Of a stretch of 64,000 bases of DNA, positions 61,062 through 64,000 are shown one piece after another. This DNA is from CAWIUB01 sp963839995 (GTDB lineage: Bacteria > Actinomycetota > Actinomycetes > Mycobacteriales > Jatrophihabitantaceae), in the NCBI GenBank assembly GCA_963839995.1, contig CAWIXH010000006.1:186001-250000 (forward strand), written 5' to 3'. Below the pieces are notes generated by a model, which saw nothing but the letters and a program-made list of their open reading frames with translations, made no database searches and was not told the DNA's origin. The first letter of the stretch is position 1. Every line of letters begins with the position of its first letter. The translations under genes and the position numbers were made by a program.

Positions 61062-61139
61062 ACCCCATCTCTCGCGAAGCCGCAGGCTAGCGTAGACGTC
61101 GCCCGCGTCTGTCACGTCCGGAAGGCCCGTCGTTCTGCG

Positions 61140-61772
61140 ATGTCTGTCAGGTGGACCGTCCTCGTCCCTATGAAGGCCTTGCCGCAGGCCAAGTCCCGGC
61201 TGCTCGCAGCAAGCACCGACAGTGACCAGCATGTCCAGCTGGTGCGCGCGATGCGGGCCGACACGCTGGCCGCGATCGACGCGGCCGACCGCGTCGCACG
61301 CCTGCTCGTCGTCACCGACCGGGCCGACGACGAGCATCCCGCGGCGCTCGTGCAGTCCCGACCGGGCCTGAACGCCGCGCTGTCCGAGGGGGCTGCCTAC
61401 GCCCGGGCTCGCTGGCCAGGTGACGGGGTGGCCGCCCTGGTGGGTGATCTGCCGGCCGTGCGCGGCGCCGACCTCGACGCGGCGCTGCGGGAGGCGTCGG
61501 GGTACGCCCGGTCCTTCGCCCCCGACGCGACGGGGACGGGCAGCACGCTGCTCACCGCGGTGCCGGGCACCGCGCTGCAGCCGCTGTTCGGGCCCTCGTC
61601 GGCGGCACGGCACGCCGCAAGCTCCGCCCACCGTCTGGCGGCATCCCCGGGACTGCGGTGCGACGTCGACACACCCGCCGACTTGCATCGTGCGGCCCTG
61701 GTGGGGCTGGGCGTGTACACCAACGCGCTGCACCACCAGTATGCGCAGGCCGATCAGCCCGCCCGCTGTTGA
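61140..61772 (+). CDS. cofC: 2-phospho-L-lactate / phosphoenolpyruvate guanylyltransferase
   Basis: A 210-residue nucleotidyltransferase for coenzyme F420 synthesis (CofC, called FbiD in mycobacteria), activating 2-phospholactate or phosphoenolpyruvate with GTP. The nucleotidyltransferase opening is WTVLVPMKALPQAKSRL; the metal-binding region is VGDLPAVRGADLDAAL; and DATGTGSTLL and CDVDTPADL are family blocks. The ATG at 61140 starts this conserved opening. Followed by ppk, 44 bases away, as in Mycobacterium (Rv2983-ppk1). Confidence 0.93.
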   Translation: MSVRWTVLVPMKALPQAKSRLLAASTDSDQHVQLVRAMRADTLAAIDAADRVARLLVVTDRADDEHPAALVQSRPGLNAALSEGAAYARARWPGDGVAALVGDLPAVRGADLDAALREASGYARSFAPDATGTGSTLLTAVPGTALQPLFGPSSAARHAASSAHRLAASPGLRCDVDTPADLHRAALVGLGVYTNALHHQYAQADQPARC

Positions 61773-61816
61773 TGGCGGGGTTATCCGCCTCGACTCGGGC
61801 GGGGCATGATGGGCCC

Positions 61817-64000
61817 ATGACCTCGGCGACCGGCAGCACCACCGTGAGCACGGAGACGCCGCCCCAGCCCACTGCGCTCCCGACACCGGCCATCGACCCC
61901 GCGGACTCGGTTCCCGAGGGTGACCTCGAGCCCGAGCTCGATCTGGCCGGGGACCTGCCCGCGGACCGGTTCAGCAATCGGGAACTGTCCTGGCTGGCGT
62001 TCAACGCACGGGTCCTTGCGCTCGGCGAGGACCGCCGCCAGCCGCTGCTGGAGCGGATGAAGTTCCTGGCGATCTTCGCGAGCAACCTCGACGAGTTCTA
62101 CATGGTGCGCATCGCCGGGTTGAAGCGACGCGCGGACATGGGCCTGCAAGTGACGTCGGCGGACGGGCTTTCGCCACGCGAGACGCTCGCCAAGCTCGCC
62201 GAGCGCACCCGCGAGCTCGCCGACCGGCACGCCCGGTGCTTCCTCGAAGACATCCAGCCGGCCCTCGCCGGCGAGGGCATCCGCATCGTGCGATGGGATG
62301 CGCTGGACGACGAGGAACGCGAACGGCTCGGGCGTTACTTCGAGTCCAAGGTCTTCCCGGTGCTCACGCCGCTCGCCGTCGACCCAGCACATCCATTCCC
62401 TTATATCTCAGGGCTTTCGCTTAACCTCGCCGTGCTGGTCCGTGAGCCCGACAGCGAGGTGGAGCGGTTCGCCCGGGTCAAGGTGCCCAACAACGTGCCC
62501 CGGTTCGTCGTGGTGTCGCAGACCGCGACCGAGGCCGAGTTCCTGCCGCTCGAGGACCTCATCGCCGCTCGCTTGTCGATGCTCTTCCCCGGCATGGACA
62601 TCGGCGAACACCACCTGTTCCGCGTCACCCGCAACGCCGACCTCGAGATGGAGGAGGACCGCGACGAGGACCTGCTGCAGGCGTTGGAGCGGGAGCTGGT
62701 GCGCCGCCGATTCGGGCCGGCGGTGCGACTGGAAGTCGCCGACGACATGGACGACGCCGTGCTGTCGCTGCTGACCAGCGAGATCGACCTGAACGCGGAC
62801 GAGGTCGTGCGGGTACCCGGACTGCTCGATCTCAGCGCCCTATGGCAGGTCTACGACGTGGACCGCCCGGCGCTGAAAGAGCGGCCGTTCGTCCCCGCGA
62901 CGCACCCGAGATTCGCCGATGGCGAGACGCCCAAGTCGGTCTTCGCCACGCTGCGCGAAGGCGACGTGCTGGTACACCATCCGTACGAGTCGTTCGCCAC
63001 CAGCACCCAGCGCTTCATCGAGCAGGCCGCCGCCGACCCGAACGTCCTCGCGATCAAGCAGACGCTCTACCGCACCTCAGGTGACTCTCCGATCGTGAAC
63101 GCCCTGATCGATGCGGCCGAGGCCGGCAAGCAGGTCGTCGCGCTCGTCGAGATCACGGCTCGCTTCGACGAGCAGGCAAACATCAAGTGGGCCCGCGCCC
63201 TGGAGCGGGCGGGCTGCCACGTCGTTTACGGTCTCGTCGGGCTGAAGACCCACTGCAAGACAGCCCTGGTGGTGCGTCAGGAGGGCGGCCAGATCAAGCG
63301 TTACGCCCACGTCGGCACCGGCAACTACCATCCGAAGACGGCCCGGCTATACGAGGATCTCGGGCTGTTCACGGCCGACGAGGCAGTCTGCGCCGACCTC
63401 ACCGACCTGTTCAACGTGCTCACCGGCTACTCGCGGCACACCGAGTACCGCTCGCTGCTGGTGGCCCCGCAAGGACTTCGGGCTGGCCTCATCGAGCGGA
63501 TCGAACGCGAAAGCAAGCATGCCGATGCCGGCCGGGAGGCCCGCATTCAGATCAAGACCAATCATCTGGTGGACGAGCAGGTCATCGACGCGCTGTACCG
63601 CGCGTCTCTGGCCGGCGTACAGGTCGACCTGCTGGTGCGGACGTTCTGTACGATCCGCTCGGGTGTACCGGGCCTGTCGGACAACATCCGCACCCGCTCG
63701 ATCCTGGGCCGATTCCTGGAGCATTCGCGGATCTTTTACTTCGCCAACGATGGCGATCCCGAGTACTGGATAGGCTCGGCCGACCTGATGCACCGCAACC
63801 TCGACCGCCGGATCGAGGTGCTGTGCCGCGTCAACGACCACGCCGCCACCGAGCACATCCGGCTATGCCTGGACACCGCCTTGGCCCCGAACACCGCGGC
63901 GTGGGAACTCCAACCCGACGACAAGTGGCTGCGTTCGGGCGGCGCGCAGCAGGTCGACTACCAGGCTGTGCTGATGAGGCTTGTCGGGCACCGGGGCGAG
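61817..64000 (+). CDS. ppk: Polyphosphate kinase 1, N-terminal 728 residues (runs off window)
   Basis: The frame stays open to the end of the window, so at least the last few residues are missing. PPK1 makes and degrades inorganic polyphosphate. A Pro/Glu-rich leader of about 50 residues is followed by the N domain (NRELSWLAFNARVLALGED, FLAIFASNLDEFYMVRIAG), the H domain, and the catalytic C domains: autophosphorylated His at about residue 498 (HVGTGNYHPKTARLYED), VEITARFDEQANIKWA and SADLMHRNLDRRIEV. ATG at 61817 with GATGGG just upstream. Next to cofC. Confidence 0.96.
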   Translation, partial: MTSATGSTTVSTETPPQPTALPTPAIDPADSVPEGDLEPELDLAGDLPADRFSNRELSWLAFNARVLALGEDRRQPLLERMKFLAIFASNLDEFYMVRIAGLKRRADMGLQVTSADGLSPRETLAKLAERTRELADRHARCFLEDIQPALAGEGIRIVRWDALDDEERERLGRYFESKVFPVLTPLAVDPAHPFPYISGLSLNLAVLVREPDSEVERFARVKVPNNVPRFVVVSQTATEAEFLPLEDLIAARLSMLFPGMDIGEHHLFRVTRNADLEMEEDRDEDLLQALERELVRRRFGPAVRLEVADDMDDAVLSLLTSEIDLNADEVVRVPGLLDLSALWQVYDVDRPALKERPFVPATHPRFADGETPKSVFATLREGDVLVHHPYESFATSTQRFIEQAAADPNVLAIKQTLYRTSGDSPIVNALIDAAEAGKQVVALVEITARFDEQANIKWARALERAGCHVVYGLVGLKTHCKTALVVRQEGGQIKRYAHVGTGNYHPKTARLYEDLGLFTADEAVCADLTDLFNVLTGYSRHTEYRSLLVAPQGLRAGLIERIERESKHADAGREARIQIKTNHLVDEQVIDALYRASLAGVQVDLLVRTFCTIRSGVPGLSDNIRTRSILGRFLEHSRIFYFANDGDPEYWIGSADLMHRNLDRRIEVLCRVNDHAATEHIRLCLDTALAPNTAAWELQPDDKWLRSGGAQQVDYQAVLMRLVGHRGE

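Overview
This 64-kb window is chromosomal DNA from a high-GC actinobacterium. Codon usage is strongly GC-ending. There are actinobacterial signature genes: lysX (membrane lysyl-transferase fused to a lysyl-tRNA synthetase), an ANTAR response regulator of the PdtaR type, a DUF3068 protein, SepIVA and the F420 gene cofC. Two blocks keep the gene order familiar from Mycobacterium: polA/pdtaR/tesB/pyk, and ppk-cofC-plsC-gpsA-ddl-DUF3515-thiL-recG-rsmD-coaD-sepIVA-DUF177-rpmF-rnc-mutM-smc-ftsY-amt-glnB-glnD. The lineage looks like Frankineae or relatives (Jatrophihabitans-like), but the sequence alone does not fix the genus.

Layout. 0-3 kb: end of a cupin gene, a methyltransferase, and two cell-envelope genes (DUF3068 and a fasciclin lipoprotein). 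2.9-12.5 kb: lysX, a Uma2-family nuclease-like gene, polA, a secreted BNR/sialidase-like protein and a lipoprotein. 12.6-19.1 kb: a GNAT acetyltransferase, pdtaR with a decayed partial duplicate upstream, tRNA-Leu(CAA), a short-chain dehydrogenase, a PLP decarboxylase, tesB and pyk. 19.2-20.7 kb: a DUF559/AbiEi-like gene between two related long hairpins, where gltD might be expected. 20.7-29.6 kb: nitrogen assimilation (gltB, glnD, glnB, amt) with one candidate GlnR half-site pair upstream of amt. 29.7-33.5 kb: threonine catabolism (tdh-kbl) directly behind a vapBC module, with a second, divergent vapBC. 33.7-40.8 kb: ftsY, two paralogous L,D-transpeptidase lipoproteins and smc. 40.9-47.5 kb: an accessory stretch (small coiled-coil protein, HTH protein, K+/H+ antiporter, PucR-type regulator, anion permease, 72-aa helical protein). 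47.5-64 kb: a dense housekeeping run for DNA repair, ribosomal proteins, CoA, thiamine and cell-wall precursors, phospholipid, F420 and polyphosphate; ppk runs off the end.

Functional themes. amt-glnB-glnD and gltB form an ammonium sensing and assimilation block. ddl and the two L,D-transpeptidases act on peptidoglycan. polA, recG, mutM and smc maintain the chromosome. DUF177-rpmF-rnc-mutM is a tightly packed operon.

The most unusual material is repetitive or decayed DNA around ordinary genes: the hairpin-bounded DUF559 gene; a dispersed palindromic repeat family (core CTTTGCCCCGC) in three intergenic regions; an in-frame 3 x 48-bp repeat inside gltB; a 4 x 35-bp repeat formed from the 3' end of ftsY; and a frameshifted receiver-domain copy next to pdtaR. 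No CRISPR array, prophage or complete insertion sequence was seen.
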